64,000 bases of DNA, taken from NCBI GenBank assembly GCA_950097245.1, contig CATNCS010000001.1, forward strand, positions 51,238-115,237. The letters are read 5' to 3'. A program made the position numbers and the translations under genes. The notes under the pieces are model-generated. The model was not told where the DNA came from, ran no database searches, and was given only the letters and a program-made list of their open reading frames with translations. Numbering within the stretch: position 1 is the stretch's first letter; each line of letters starts with the position of its first letter. Source of the stretch: an uncultured Oscillospiraceae bacterium (lineage in GTDB: Bacteria; Bacillota; Clostridia; Oscillospirales; Oscillospiraceae). Below are positions 8,139 to 15,678 of this stretch, piece after piece.

Positions 8139-8357
8139 TCACCGCCGCTCCCGCACGTCGGAACGGCCCACCAGATAGTCCAGGCTGACGTCGAAGAAGT
8201 CGGCGAGGGCAATGAGGCCTTTAAATTCAGGGTATCGGGTGGCATACTCATAGCATTGATAAGAGTTTAACGCCAATCCAAATTGTGCTGCCATCTCTCG
8301 TTGCTTTAACCCACGTTCTTTGCGCAGCATTTTTAAGCGTTCACAAAATTCTGCCAT
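8139..8357 (-). CDS. XRE-family helix-turn-helix regulator
   Basis: 72 residues from ATG 8357, which has GGGAGGAAATT just upstream; the track start is too far up. A single HTH_3 domain spans almost the whole protein: RLKMLRKERGLKQREMAAQF (helices 1-2), NSYQCYEYATRYPEF (recognition region) and LIALADFFDVSLDYLVGRSD (the usual XRE closing helix). It is divergent from the 87-aa gene at 8438, and the shared gap holds an inverted repeat, so it probably represses both genes. No effector domain. Confidence 0.9.
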   Translation of the reverse strand: MAEFCERLKMLRKERGLKQREMAAQFGLALNSYQCYEYATRYPEFKGLIALADFFDVSLDYLVGRSDVRERR

Positions 8358-8373
8358 AATTTCCTCCCGCCCC

Positions 8374-8416
8374 TTGACATAGGCTTTAAGCAGGTATATA
8401 ATTAGCATGCTTAAAG
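8374..8416. promoter_or_regulatory. Promoter with probable XRE operator
   Basis: Plus-strand TTGACA (8374-8379), 17 bp, TATAAT (8397-8402). The inverted repeat CTTTAAGC...GCTTAAAG (8384-8391 and 8409-8416) straddles the -10 element, so a bound dimer would block transcription. Confidence 0.65.
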
Positions 8417-8437
8417 TCTATAAAAGGAGTGACTAAA

Positions 8438-8701
8438 ATGCAAGAACTATTTGCTGAGTTATTCTGGAAAAACGAAGAGGTCTCCCACGCGGTGGCCTGT
8501 CTCTGTGAAAATCTTCCCGGCTATCACTCCGCCAGGGAGGAATACAACAAAATCGAGTCACAGGTCCGGGAACTGATCGGATACGAGCTGTACAACCAGC
8601 TTCTGGACCGGCTGACGGAGTACAGCAGCTACGAGGAATACGCCTATTACGCCGTGGGGCTGGGTCTTCGGGAGGCCACGTTCCGGGAGCTGTGCATGTA
8701 G
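8438..8701 (+). CDS. Small acidic helical protein paired with an XRE regulator, function unknown
   Basis: 87 residues from ATG 8438, 8 nt after AAGGAG; the track begins at an overlapping GTG that lies in the ribosome site. Glu/Tyr-rich and predicted all-helical (MQELFAELFWKNEEVSHAV, then YELYNQLLDRLTEYSSYEEYA). No catalytic motif, signal or membrane segment. It resembles small uncharacterised Clostridia proteins found beside XRE regulators (possibly DUF6809-like, from memory only). The operator upstream suggests the neighbouring regulator controls it. Confidence 0.8.
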   Translation: MQELFAELFWKNEEVSHAVACLCENLPGYHSAREEYNKIESQVRELIGYELYNQLLDRLTEYSSYEEYAYYAVGLGLREATFRELCM

Positions 8702-8704
8702 CGC

Positions 8705-9856
8705 CTACCGGTCAAACCCGATGTACTTCTCCAGAATCTCCAGGGGCACCCGGCTGCCTGTCTCGTCTCCGATTTTGAAAAAGCCGTACTTCTGATAAAA
8801 CCGCTGGGCCCTGTTGTTATAGGGGGCGCACCGCAGGCGCAGCTTGTCCCGGCCCATGGGGCGGTAGAGGGACACCGCCTGACCGATGAGCTGCACCCCC
8901 AGGCCCTGGCCCCGGCGCGGGGGGACGATGTAGCAGAAGGGGATGTACCCGGCGTTGTCCTGGCTGTACCGCTCCGGGTCCAGCTGAAACATCCCGGCCA
9001 GGTCATCCCCGGCAAAGGCCAGGGTCACCCCCCAGGGGGTGCGGGACAGGTGGAGCCGGGCGTCCCGCAGAAAGCCCTCCCCGTCAAAGGGGACGCCCTC
9101 CCCGTGGGTGGAGGTCCAGGCCTCCCGGCGGGCCTCCAGGTAGAGCTCCCGCTCCTCCTCCCAGCGGATGGGCCGGTACCACAGGTTGACGTCCTTCGCC
9201 TTGCCCCCCTTCCGCCACCAGGCCTGCCGGGCCAGGGTGGAGATCTCCTCCGGCAGGTGGGAGTTGTCCAGCTCCAGCTCCAGCCCGAACTGATCCCCGT
9301 CGAAGGTGAGGCGGGTTACCGCTGTGTTGTCCCCGTGGGGGACGTCGTGCCACTCCTCCGGCGGGACCGCCTTCACCCGGGCGATAAACTGGCGGATGGC
9401 CATGCCGTGGCTGAACAGGACGACGGTCTGGTTCGGGTGCTTTCGGGCAATGGCCCGCACCGCCCCCTCAATCCGGTCCCCCAGCTGGAAAAAGCTCTCC
9501 CCGCCGGGGGCCTGCCAGGTGGGGTCGCTGCGGTTGAACCGCTCCATCTCCTCCGGCCAGCGGTGGCGGACATAGCCGAAGGGCAGGTCCTCCCAGTCCC
9601 CCAGGTTCATCTCCCGCAGGCCGGGATCGGTGTTCAGGGGCAGGTTTTTAGGTATGTAGACGGCCCGGGCGGTTGCAGATGTGCGAAACAGGTCGCTGGA
9701 GTACACCGCGTCAACAGGTACATCCCGGAAGCACGCCTCCAGGGCCGCGATCTGCCGAAAGCCGTTCTCGGTAATCAGGGAGTTGTACCAGCCGTGGACC
9801 CGGCGGTACAGGTTGCCCTCCGCCTCAGCGTGGCGGATGAGATAAATGGTGGTCAT
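8705..9856 (-). CDS. Histidine phosphatase-GNAT acetyltransferase fusion
   Basis: 383 residues with two enzyme domains. Residues 1-~200 are a histidine phosphatase (phosphoglycerate-mutase-like): IYLIRHAEAEGN with catalytic RHAE, then VYSSDLFRTSATA and VVLFSHGMAIRQF carrying the second catalytic His. Residues ~215-383 are a GNAT domain: CYIVPPRRGQGLGVQLIGQA is the acetyl-CoA loop, followed by LRCAPYNNRAQRFYQKYGF. The substrate is unknown. It follows pyrD by ~109 nt with a palindromic repeat between, so it could be the last gene of the pyr operon. Both domains look intact. Confidence 0.9.
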   Translation of the reverse strand: MTTIYLIRHAEAEGNLYRRVHGWYNSLITENGFRQIAALEACFRDVPVDAVYSSDLFRTSATARAVYIPKNLPLNTDPGLREMNLGDWEDLPFGYVRHRWPEEMERFNRSDPTWQAPGGESFFQLGDRIEGAVRAIARKHPNQTVVLFSHGMAIRQFIARVKAVPPEEWHDVPHGDNTAVTRLTFDGDQFGLELELDNSHLPEEISTLARQAWWRKGGKAKDVNLWYRPIRWEEERELYLEARREAWTSTHGEGVPFDGEGFLRDARLHLSRTPWGVTLAFAGDDLAGMFQLDPERYSQDNAGYIPFCYIVPPRRGQGLGVQLIGQAVSLYRPMGRDKLRLRCAPYNNRAQRFYQKYGFFKIGDETGSRVPLEILEKYIGFDR

Positions 9857-9880
9857 CCTATCAGTCCTTTAAAAATTGTG

Positions 9881-9959
9881 TGTAGGGGGCGGGCTCTGTC
9901 CCGCCCCATCCCAGGGAGTCCCTCAAATAGACGGGGCGGCACAGAGGCCGCCCCCTACA
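9881..9959. repeat. Palindromic repeat copy 3
   Basis: TGTAGGGGGCGGGCTCTGTCCCGCCCC at one end and ACGGGGCGGCACAGAGGCCG then CCCCCTACA at the other, each itself palindromic. It ends 6 nt from the pyrD stop codon. Confidence 0.85.
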
Positions 9960-9965
9960 GGGCAT

Positions 9966-10880
9966 CTACCAGGGTTTCACCCCGCCGGTCAGCTCGCTGA
10001 CGGCGGACAGGCCCTGTTTTGCGGCGATGTCCGCCAGGCCGTCCCGGACCTTCAGCGGGGCGAAGGGGTCGGCAAACAGGGCGGTGCCCACCGCCACGGC
10101 GGAGGCCCCGGCCAGCATCAGCTGGGCAGCGTCCTCCCCCTTGCTGACGCCCCCCATGCCCAGGACGGGCAGGGAGACAGCCTGGGACACCTCCCACACC
10201 ATCCGCACCGCCACCGGCAGCACGGCGGGGCCGGACAGTCCCCCGGTGTTCATCTTCAAAACGGGCCGGCGGGTGTTGACGTCAATGCGCATCCCCCGGA
10301 TGGTGTTGATGAGGGACAGGGCGTCCGCCCCGGCCCCCTCCACCGCTTTGGCAATTTCGGTGATGTCCGTCACGTTGGGGGACAGCTTTACCATCACAGG
10401 CACGCCGTTGGCGTGCTTTTTTGCCTCCTCGGTGACCTCGGCGGCCAGCTCGGGCCGGGTGCCGTAGGCCAGCCCCCCCGCCTTCACGTTGGGACAGGAG
10501 ATGTTCACCTCAATCATATCCACTCCGGCGGCGGAGAGCTTTTCGCACATGATGCCGTACTCCTCCGGAGTATTGCCGGAGATGTTGGCAATCACCTTCG
10601 TGTCAAACTGCCGCAGGAAGGGCAGCTCTTCGGCAATAAAGGCGTCCACCCCGGGGTTTTCCAGCCCCACAGAGTTGAGAATGCCCATAGGGGTCTCGGC
10701 GACGCGGGGGGCAGGGTTGCCGTTGCGGGGGTGGAGGGTGAGCCCCTTGGCGCAGATGCCCCCCAGCTCAGACAGGTCGTAGAATTGGCTGTACTCCCGG
10801 CCGAAGCCGAAGGTGCCGGAGGCCACCACCACCGGGTTTTTCAGGGTGACACCGGCCAGCTTGACGGACATATCAGGCAT
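9966..10880 (-). CDS. pyrD: Dihydroorotate dehydrogenase B, catalytic subunit
   Basis: 304 residues; oxidises dihydroorotate to orotate with FMN in a complex with PyrK. Visible signatures: VVVASGTFGFGREYS near the N-terminus, NISCPNVKAGG (substrate/FMN loop with the catalytic Cys region of class 1B), PVMVKLSPNVTDI, and the C-terminal phosphate-binding GMGGVSKGEDAAQLMLAGASAVAVGTA. The start ATG 10880 lies 9 nt after AGGAGG inside pyrK and overlaps the pyrK stop by 8 nt, so the two subunits should be translationally coupled. Confidence 0.97.
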   Translation of the reverse strand: MPDMSVKLAGVTLKNPVVVASGTFGFGREYSQFYDLSELGGICAKGLTLHPRNGNPAPRVAETPMGILNSVGLENPGVDAFIAEELPFLRQFDTKVIANISGNTPEEYGIMCEKLSAAGVDMIEVNISCPNVKAGGLAYGTRPELAAEVTEEAKKHANGVPVMVKLSPNVTDITEIAKAVEGAGADALSLINTIRGMRIDVNTRRPVLKMNTGGLSGPAVLPVAVRMVWEVSQAVSLPVLGMGGVSKGEDAAQLMLAGASAVAVGTALFADPFAPLKVRDGLADIAAKQGLSAVSELTGGVKPW

Positions 10881-11667
10881 CCCAGTCCACCTCCTCCGCG
10901 TTGAACACCGGGCCGTCCTTGCACACGTGCTTGACGGTCCCGTCCTTCATGGCTACCGCGCAGACCAGGCAGGCCCCCACGCCGCAGCCCATCCGCTCCT
11001 CCATGGAGACCTGGCAGGGTACGCCAAATTCCGCCGCCACCTTTGCCACGCTTTTCAGCATGGGCCTGGGTCCGCAGGCCAGGACGCCCTGGTAGTGGTG
11101 CTCCTTCTCCAGCTCCTGGCGGACCAGGGCGTCCACAAAGCCGTGATAGCCCAGGGAGCCGTCGTCGGTGGCGATCTGCACATCGATGCACTCGCTGTCA
11201 AACTCGTTCAGCAGGATGGCCCGGTCCTTGGACCGAAAGCCTAAAATGGCGGTGGAGGAGCAGCCGGTGTAACAAGCACAGGCGTAGAGGGGGGGCACGC
11301 CAATGCCGCCCCCCACCAGCAGATAGGGGCCGGGCGTCGTCTGAAAGCCGTTCCCCAAGGGACCCAGTACATCCACTGTGTGTCCCACCGGGCAGCGGGC
11401 CAGCCAGCTTGTTCCCTCGCCTTTGACCTCAAAGACAATCCGGATTCTGCCCCCCGCTGCATCCCCTTCCCAGAAGCAGACGGAGATGGGCCGGCGGAGC
11501 AGCAGGCCGTCTCCGCATTTAATGTGGACAAACTGCCCCGGATAGATGCTCTGTCCTTCTACTGTCCTGGCGTGGTACAGCATATCCCCCACATCCAGCG
11601 TCATGGACACCGCGTCCCGGGTCAGCCACTCCTTGGCAATCACCTTGCATTTGCGTTCTACTTTCAT
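10873..11667 (-). CDS. pyrK: Dihydroorotate dehydrogenase electron-transfer subunit
   Basis: 264 residues; passes electrons from PyrD FMN through FAD and a 2Fe-2S cluster to NAD+. A ferredoxin-reductase-like FAD domain comes first (GQFVHIKCGDGLLLRRPISV), then an NAD-binding region (YLLVGGGIGVPPLYACAC). The C-terminal cluster motif is MGCGVGACLVCAV followed by HVCKDGPVF, supplying four cysteines. It overlaps pyrD and follows the zinc-ribbon gene by 14 nt in the pyr operon. Confidence 0.96.
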   Translation of the reverse strand: MKVERKCKVIAKEWLTRDAVSMTLDVGDMLYHARTVEGQSIYPGQFVHIKCGDGLLLRRPISVCFWEGDAAGGRIRIVFEVKGEGTSWLARCPVGHTVDVLGPLGNGFQTTPGPYLLVGGGIGVPPLYACACYTGCSSTAILGFRSKDRAILLNEFDSECIDVQIATDDGSLGYHGFVDALVRQELEKEHHYQGVLACGPRPMLKSVAKVAAEFGVPCQVSMEERMGCGVGACLVCAVAMKDGTVKHVCKDGPVFNAEEVDWDA

Positions 11668-11681
11668 ATGTTCACCGCTTT

Positions 11682-12224
11682 CTATTTCTCCCAGGGCGGG
11701 CGCGTTTCCTTCCGTCGTCCCAGCCCCAGGAAGCCGCCGCTCCGCAGCTCGGCCGGCTCCGGTTTCTCAACAGGCTCCGTCGTCTCCTCCGCCGGTTTTT
11801 CCTCCGGCTTTTGGAAGCCGGCGGTGTACAGCTCCACCTTGCCGCAGTTGGGGCAGGCGTACAGGTCCACGTCGTACTGCTCCAGAAACAGGGAACTAAG
11901 CCCGCCGTGGCCGTCCGCGCCGATGGAGAAATCCTTCAGCTTTAACTCCATTTTCGCCCCGCAGGCGGGACAGAGAGAGGCCTTTTCCCGCCACTCCTCC
12001 AATTCCCGCTTTCTCTTTTCCGCCCTCTCCAGGAAGGTCCGGACACGCTCCGGCTCTCTGGCCCATTCGCCGTTCAGCAGCCCACGGCACCGCTCAATTT
12101 GAGAAACCCGGACATACTTCTCCGCGCAGTCCGCGCATGCCGGCTGTGACACATCTCCACACGTCAGCGTGTCTATATCAAACAGCGTCAATTTCTTCCC
12201 GCAAAACGAGCATAATTCCGCCAT
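11682..12224 (-). CDS. Zinc-ribbon protein embedded in the pyr operon, unknown function
   Basis: 180 residues with several CxxC pairs: CSFC and CADC in the first 35 residues, CPAC near residue 95 and CPNC near 138, as in tandem treble-clef/zinc-ribbon folds. A charged helical segment (RTFLERAEKRKRELEEWREK) separates the metal sites. The tail is Glu/Pro-rich and ends in a short Gly/Arg segment. No catalytic motif, signal or membrane segment. It sits 9 nt after pyrF and 14 nt before pyrK with its own AGGAGG, so it is co-transcribed with pyrimidine genes, though nothing in it points to pyrimidine chemistry. Confidence 0.85.
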   Translation of the reverse strand: MAELCSFCGKKLTLFDIDTLTCGDVSQPACADCAEKYVRVSQIERCRGLLNGEWAREPERVRTFLERAEKRKRELEEWREKASLCPACGAKMELKLKDFSIGADGHGGLSSLFLEQYDVDLYACPNCGKVELYTAGFQKPEEKPAEETTEPVEKPEPAELRSGGFLGLGRRKETRPPWEK

Positions 12225-12233
12225 TTCTTCCTC

Positions 12234-13157
12234 CTACACAATGGTGACATACTGCCTGATGTCGTCCCGCATGGCAAGGGCTGCGTTCCGGGCGGCGGCG
12301 GCGAAGTCGCGGCCGTCCCCGCCCGTCTTCTGCCAGGCGCACATAATCCCCCGGGAGGAGTTGACAATGGCCCCGTGGCCGTACTTGTCGAAGGCGTACT
12401 GCACGTCGTCCGCCGTCCCCCCCTGGGCCCCGTAGCCGGGCACCAGGAAGAAGGTGTGCTCCAGCCGCTTCCGCAGGGCGCGGATATCGGAGGGGTAGGT
12501 GGCCCCGGTGACCGCCCCGGCCATGGTGAAGCCGTATTTGCCCTCGGTGCCGGCGGCGATGCGCTCGTTCAGGTCGCCCATCACCTGGTAGACCAGCCGG
12601 TCCCCGGCCACGATGTCCTGGAGCTCCCCGGAGCCGGGGTTGGAGGTCTTCACCAGTACAAAGACGCACTTGTCCTCCATTTTCGCCGCCTCCAGGAAGG
12701 GTTTCACCGAGTCGGAGCCCATGTAGCCGTTGAGGGTGACACAGTCGGCGTCGAAGGACTTGAAAACCTCCCCCTCGATCCTGGCCCCGGACAGCCAGCC
12801 CTCGGCGTAGGCGGCGGCGGTGGAGCCGATGTCCCCCCGCTTGACGTCGGCAATGACGAACAGGCCCTTCTCCCTGGCGTAGCGGATGGTCCGCTCCAGC
12901 ACCTCCATCCCCTGCCAGCCCAGGTTTTCGTAGTAGGCCGCCTGGGGCTTGACCGCCGGTACGATGTCGCACAGGGCGTCGATGAGGCCCACGTTGAACT
13001 GCCAGACGGCCTCGGCGGCCCCCTTGAGCCCCACCCCGTGCTCCTCAAAGGCGGCTTTGCGGATGTGCTCGGGCACGTATTCGATCCGGGCGTCCAGCCC
13101 GGCCACGGTGGGGTTTTTCATGGCCCTGATTTTATCCTGCAAAATATCGAATGACAT
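12234..13157 (-). CDS. pyrF: Orotidine 5'-phosphate decarboxylase (type 2)
   Basis: 307 residues; converts OMP to UMP. The catalytic Asp-x-Lys-x-x-Asp array is in FVIADVKRGDIGSTAAAYAE. Other signatures are TVAGLDARIEYVPEH at the start, VTLNGYMGSDSV, VFVLVKTSNPGSGELQD and LVPGYGAQGGTADDV (phosphate loop). The ~300-residue length and these inserts place it in the longer PyrF group rather than the ~240-residue one. AAGGAA precedes the ATG. Repeat copy 4 lies between it and pyrC. Confidence 0.96.
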   Translation of the reverse strand: MSFDILQDKIRAMKNPTVAGLDARIEYVPEHIRKAAFEEHGVGLKGAAEAVWQFNVGLIDALCDIVPAVKPQAAYYENLGWQGMEVLERTIRYAREKGLFVIADVKRGDIGSTAAAYAEGWLSGARIEGEVFKSFDADCVTLNGYMGSDSVKPFLEAAKMEDKCVFVLVKTSNPGSGELQDIVAGDRLVYQVMGDLNERIAAGTEGKYGFTMAGAVTGATYPSDIRALRKRLEHTFFLVPGYGAQGGTADDVQYAFDKYGHGAIVNSSRGIMCAWQKTGGDGRDFAAAARNAALAMRDDIRQYVTIV

Positions 13158-13180
13158 GATGGTTGTTCCTTTCTATCGTG

Positions 13181-13252
13181 TGTAGGGGCGGATAATATCC
13201 GCCCGTTCACTATTTCGCCTTGTTTTGCGGGCGGATAATATCCGCCCCTACA
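13181..13252. repeat. Palindromic repeat copy 4
   Basis: TGTAGGGGCGGATAATATCC at the left and GGGCGGATAATATCCGCCCC then TACA at the right; the most regular copy. It lies between pyrC and pyrF, 8 nt from the pyrC stop. Confidence 0.88.
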
Positions 13253-13260
13253 ATATGACA

Positions 13261-14541
13261 TTATACCCCATCCTGGTAGATGACCTCGCCCCTGGCGATG
13301 GTATACTTCACCCGGCCCTTGACCGTCCGTCCGGCAAAGGGGGTGTTCCGGGCCTTGGAGGCAAACTGCTCCGGGTCGATGGTCCAGGCCTCGTCGGGGT
13401 TGAAGATGACCAGGTCGGCCACCGCCCCCAGAGACATGCGGCCCCGGGACAGGTGGAGGATATCGGCGGGGTTGGTGGACATGCGGCGGATGATGGCGGG
13501 CAGGTCCAGCTTTCTGGTGTGGTACAGCTGGGTGAGGGTGAGAGCCAGGCTGGTCTCCAGGCCGATCATGCCGCTGGGGGCCCGGCTGAGGGGGCGGGCC
13601 TTCTCCTCCGGGGAGTGGGGGGCGTGGTCGGTGGCGATGGCGTCGATGGTGCCGTCCTTCAGCCCGGTGATGATGCCCTGGACGTCCGCCTTGGTCCGCA
13701 GGGGCGGGTTGACCCGGGCCATAGCCCCCTGCCGGAGCACCTCGTCCTCGGTGAGGGTGAAGTACTGGGGGCAGGTCTCACAGGTGATGAGCACCCCCTT
13801 CTTCTTCATCCTCCGAATGATATCCACGCTTTTGGCGGTGGACACATGGCAGATATGGACCCGGGCGCCTGTTTCCTCGGCCAGCATGGCGTCCCGCATG
13901 ACCATGATCTCCTCCGCGATGGCGGGCCGGCCCTCCAGCCACAGCTGGCGGGACACGCTGCCCTCGTTCACCGCCCGGCCGGCCACCATGGAGGTGTCCT
14001 CGCAGTGGCACAGCACGGGCATCTCCAGCTGCCGGGCCCGGATGAGCACGTCCCGCATGAGGTTGGCGTTGTCCACGTTGTTGCCGTCGTCAGACAGGGC
14101 AATTGCCCCGGCCGCCTTCAATGCCTCGGCGTCGGTGGGCTCCTCTCCCCGCAGGCCCCTGGACAGGGCCGCTACGGGGTACACCCCCACGCCGTTGGCC
14201 TGGCGCGCCCGGTCCAGCACATAGTTCACCTGCTCCGGGCAGTCCACCGCCGGGCTGGTGTTGGCCATGCAGGCCAGGGAGGTGACCCCTCCCCGGGCCG
14301 CGGCTCCGCAGCCGGTGAGGATGTCCTCCTTATAGGTCAGGCCCGGGTCCCGGAGGTGGACGTGCATGTCCACCAGCCCCGGGGCCACCATCAGCCCGGT
14401 GGCATCGATCACCCGGTCGGCCTCACAGTCCAGCCCGTGCTCCAGCAGACTCACCCGGCCGTTTTCCGCCAAAAGATCCTGGACCAGAACGGTCCCGGTC
14501 ACCGGGTGGACCACCCGTCCGTTTTTAATCAAAAGCTTCAT
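13261..14541 (-). CDS. pyrC: Dihydroorotase
   Basis: 426 residues; cyclises carbamoyl aspartate to dihydroorotate. Class I amidohydrolase signatures: GLVDMHVHLRDPG (metal HxH), the KEDILTGCGAAARGG region, HICHVSTAKSVDIIR, TCETCPQYF, AIATDHAPHSPEEK (catalytic Asp). GGAGGAGACATC precedes the ATG. It is the first gene of the pyr operon, behind the promoter at 14616-14644. No pyrB, pyrE, pyrR or carAB lies nearby, so the rest of the pathway is elsewhere. Confidence 0.97.
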   Translation of the reverse strand: MKLLIKNGRVVHPVTGTVLVQDLLAENGRVSLLEHGLDCEADRVIDATGLMVAPGLVDMHVHLRDPGLTYKEDILTGCGAAARGGVTSLACMANTSPAVDCPEQVNYVLDRARQANGVGVYPVAALSRGLRGEEPTDAEALKAAGAIALSDDGNNVDNANLMRDVLIRARQLEMPVLCHCEDTSMVAGRAVNEGSVSRQLWLEGRPAIAEEIMVMRDAMLAEETGARVHICHVSTAKSVDIIRRMKKKGVLITCETCPQYFTLTEDEVLRQGAMARVNPPLRTKADVQGIITGLKDGTIDAIATDHAPHSPEEKARPLSRAPSGMIGLETSLALTLTQLYHTRKLDLPAIIRRMSTNPADILHLSRGRMSLGAVADLVIFNPDEAWTIDPEQFASKARNTPFAGRTVKGRVKYTIARGEVIYQDGV

Positions 14542-14615
14542 GATGTCTCCTCCGCGAATACGTGGTCGGTTTCAAAAGCGCCTCCGCCCGTCGGCGCAGA
14601 CTGTTCTGATAATAA

Positions 14616-14644
14616 ATTATAGCGGAAGATACAGGATTTAGCAA
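14616..14644 (-). promoter_or_regulatory. Promoter of the pyrC-pyrF-pyrK-pyrD operon
   Basis: Minus strand TTGCTA, 17 bp, TATAAT; leader of ~70 nt with a GCGCCGACGGGCGGAGGCGC hairpin. I see no clear PyrR-type anti-antiterminator. Confidence 0.65.
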
Positions 14645-14722
14645 CGAGTTTTTCAAATTTTCGGGGTATGCTATCACAGACGGAGAACAAGTCGCATTCT
14701 CCGGGATAAAGGAGGGAAATTT

Positions 14723-14914
14723 ATGTACGGAAATTCCTGCCACTCCAACGGCTGCGGGTCCTTCATCATGGGTACCGCCGCCGGCATGCTGGCCGGCGTC
14801 GCCGTGGGCACCATGATGGCAACCCCCAGCCGGCAGATCAAACGGACCGCCCATAAGGCCGCCCGCCGGGTCAACGAGGCCATCGACCACCTGGCCGACG
14901 CCATGGACATGTGA
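14723..14914 (+). CDS. Small Cys-rich glycine-zipper protein, function unknown
   Basis: 63 residues. After a Cys/Ser/Asn start (GNSCHSNGCGSF) comes a Gly/Ala/Met-rich membrane-like segment (MGTAAGMLAGVAVGTMMA). A basic amphipathic helix follows (RQIKRTAHKAARRVNEAIDHL). The layout is like YtxH or small membrane-anchored proteins, but I recognise no family with confidence. AAGGAGGG lies 8 nt upstream, and a stable hairpin (GGCCCCCGGC/GCCGGGGGCC) follows at 14923-14946. Confidence 0.75.
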   Translation: MYGNSCHSNGCGSFIMGTAAGMLAGVAVGTMMATPSRQIKRTAHKAARRVNEAIDHLADAMDM

Positions 14915-14951
14915 GCAAAACAGGCCCCCGGCTTGCGCCGGGGGCCGCCGC

Positions 14952-15089
14952 TTATGGTTTGTCTTCGTTCTCTTCATCCATTGCATCCATATAGAGTTCT
15001 TCACACTTTTGTTGCGCAGCAATTAAAATATTGATCGCCTTTTCCGTTTCACATGCCATCGTCAAATACATCTCCTTGTATTCCGACAT
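14952..15089 (-). CDS. 45-residue acidic protein divergent from an RHH regulator
   Basis: Too short for the ORF track. ATG at 15089 with AAAGGAGGCAAAA directly upstream. Starts MSEYKEMYLTMACETEKAIN, helical, with an acidic tail (MDEENEDKP). A very good promoter drives it (TTGACA 15158-15163, 17 bp, TATAGT 15135-15140). No known family; no membrane segment. It is divergent from the ribbon-helix-helix gene and may be its regulatory partner. Confidence 0.65.
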   Translation of the reverse strand: MSEYKEMYLTMACETEKAINILIAAQQKCEELYMDAMDEENEDKP

Positions 15090-15106
15090 TTTTGCCTCCT
15101 TTATTG

Positions 15107-15163
15107 CGTCATAAATACGTCATTTCTCCTGTTGACTATATCACGACGTTAAAATGATGTCAA
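15107..15163. promoter_or_regulatory. Divergent promoter region with repeated CGTCAT boxes
   Basis: CGTCAT occurs at 15107 and 15118 (11 bp apart), with ACGACGT further in. The minus-strand promoter is strong. The plus-strand one (TTGACT 15132-15137) has a poor -10. Spacing by one helical turn fits ribbon-helix-helix dimers bound side by side. Confidence 0.45.
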
Positions 15164-15187
15164 GAATAACTTCAAGGAGGCCCACCT

Positions 15188-15355
15188 ATGGATAAGAATT
15201 TAGCCCGTTTCACATTGCGGGTAGAGAAGCAGCTCCTTGATAAGCTCGCCTATATTTCGGAGTATGAAGGCCGTACAAAAAACAAAGAAATCGAACAGCT
15301 CATTAAGCGCCACATCTCTGAGTTTGAGGAAACGCATGGAAAAATAGAGATATAA
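15188..15355 (+). CDS. Arc-like ribbon-helix-helix DNA-binding protein
   Basis: 55 residues, absent from the ORF track. ATG follows CAAGGAGGCCCACCT. The N-terminal beta strand ARFTLRVEKQLLDKLAYIS and the following helices (NKEIEQLIKRHISEF) match Arc/MetJ-type regulators that bind operators as dimers. The strand residues F-T-L-R would contact DNA. A terminator follows at once. It probably regulates itself and the divergent 45-residue gene. Confidence 0.8.
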   Translation: MDKNLARFTLRVEKQLLDKLAYISEYEGRTKNKEIEQLIKRHISEFEETHGKIEI

Positions 15356-15385
15356 AAGCCGAAGGGAGCGATCCCCTCGGCTTTA
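15356..15385 (+). terminator. Terminator after the RHH gene
   Basis: AAAGCCGAAGGGA/TCCCCTCGGCTTT hairpin with a short T-run that merges into the TTGACA of the next promoter. Confidence 0.8.
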
Positions 15386-15386
15386 T

Positions 15387-15414
15387 TTGACAATAAATGC
15401 TGTTGTGTTATAAT
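15387..15414 (+). promoter_or_regulatory. Promoter of the 28-residue peptide locus
   Basis: TTGACA, 16 bp, TATAAT. The ~95-nt leader includes a CCCCTCAGCCAGAGGGG hairpin and the motif AGGGCGCTGT. Confidence 0.75.
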
Positions 15415-15516
15415 AATCTTGCCCCTCAGCCAGAGGGGACAGGGCGCTGTTACATTTGGCGGTTGGTTCACCGATATTACCCCACTGCAAAATCCTGGAT
15501 GGGGGAGGTGAAGCGG

Positions 15517-15603
15517 ATGTGGAAAAAACGTATAGTCACTGTACTTCAGATCCTGGCGTACCTGGCAGTCATACTGTACGTAATGACCATAGATGCGTGT
15601 TAG
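15517..15603 (+). CDS. 28-residue basic membrane peptide (possible type I toxin)
   Basis: ATG 15517 after GGGGGAGGTGAAGCGG. MWKKRI gives a positive N-terminus; TVLQILAYLAVILYVMTI is one hydrophobic segment; it ends DAC. The gene has its own strong promoter and structured leader. A convergent promoter on the other strand (TTGACA 15707-15712, 16 bp, TATAAT 15685-15690) points into it. A TTAGCCGC/GCGGCTAA hairpin straddles the stop codon. This copies the layout of the locus at 5123-5460, but the peptide family is not one I can name and the shared hairpin lacks a T-run. Confidence 0.6.
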   Translation: MWKKRIVTVLQILAYLAVILYVMTIDAC

Positions 15604-15678
15604 CCGCCCGGCTGGACCCGAGCGGCTAACCTTAGTTAAGTTAGTCTAAATTGGGCCAACCGCTGTAGCTGCGCCCTT
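15600..15678 (-). ncRNA. Candidate antisense RNA convergent with the 28-residue peptide gene
   Basis: Predicted from the promoter TTGACA/TATAAT at 15685-15712. The transcript would start AAATACAAGGGCGC, like the start of the RNA at 5151 (AAATACGGAAGGGCGC), and run into the hairpin at the toxin stop codon. Confidence 0.5.

Noticed and set aside
15250-15471. 73-aa minus-strand ORF
   Set aside because: Antisense of the RHH gene and its terminator; no start site.
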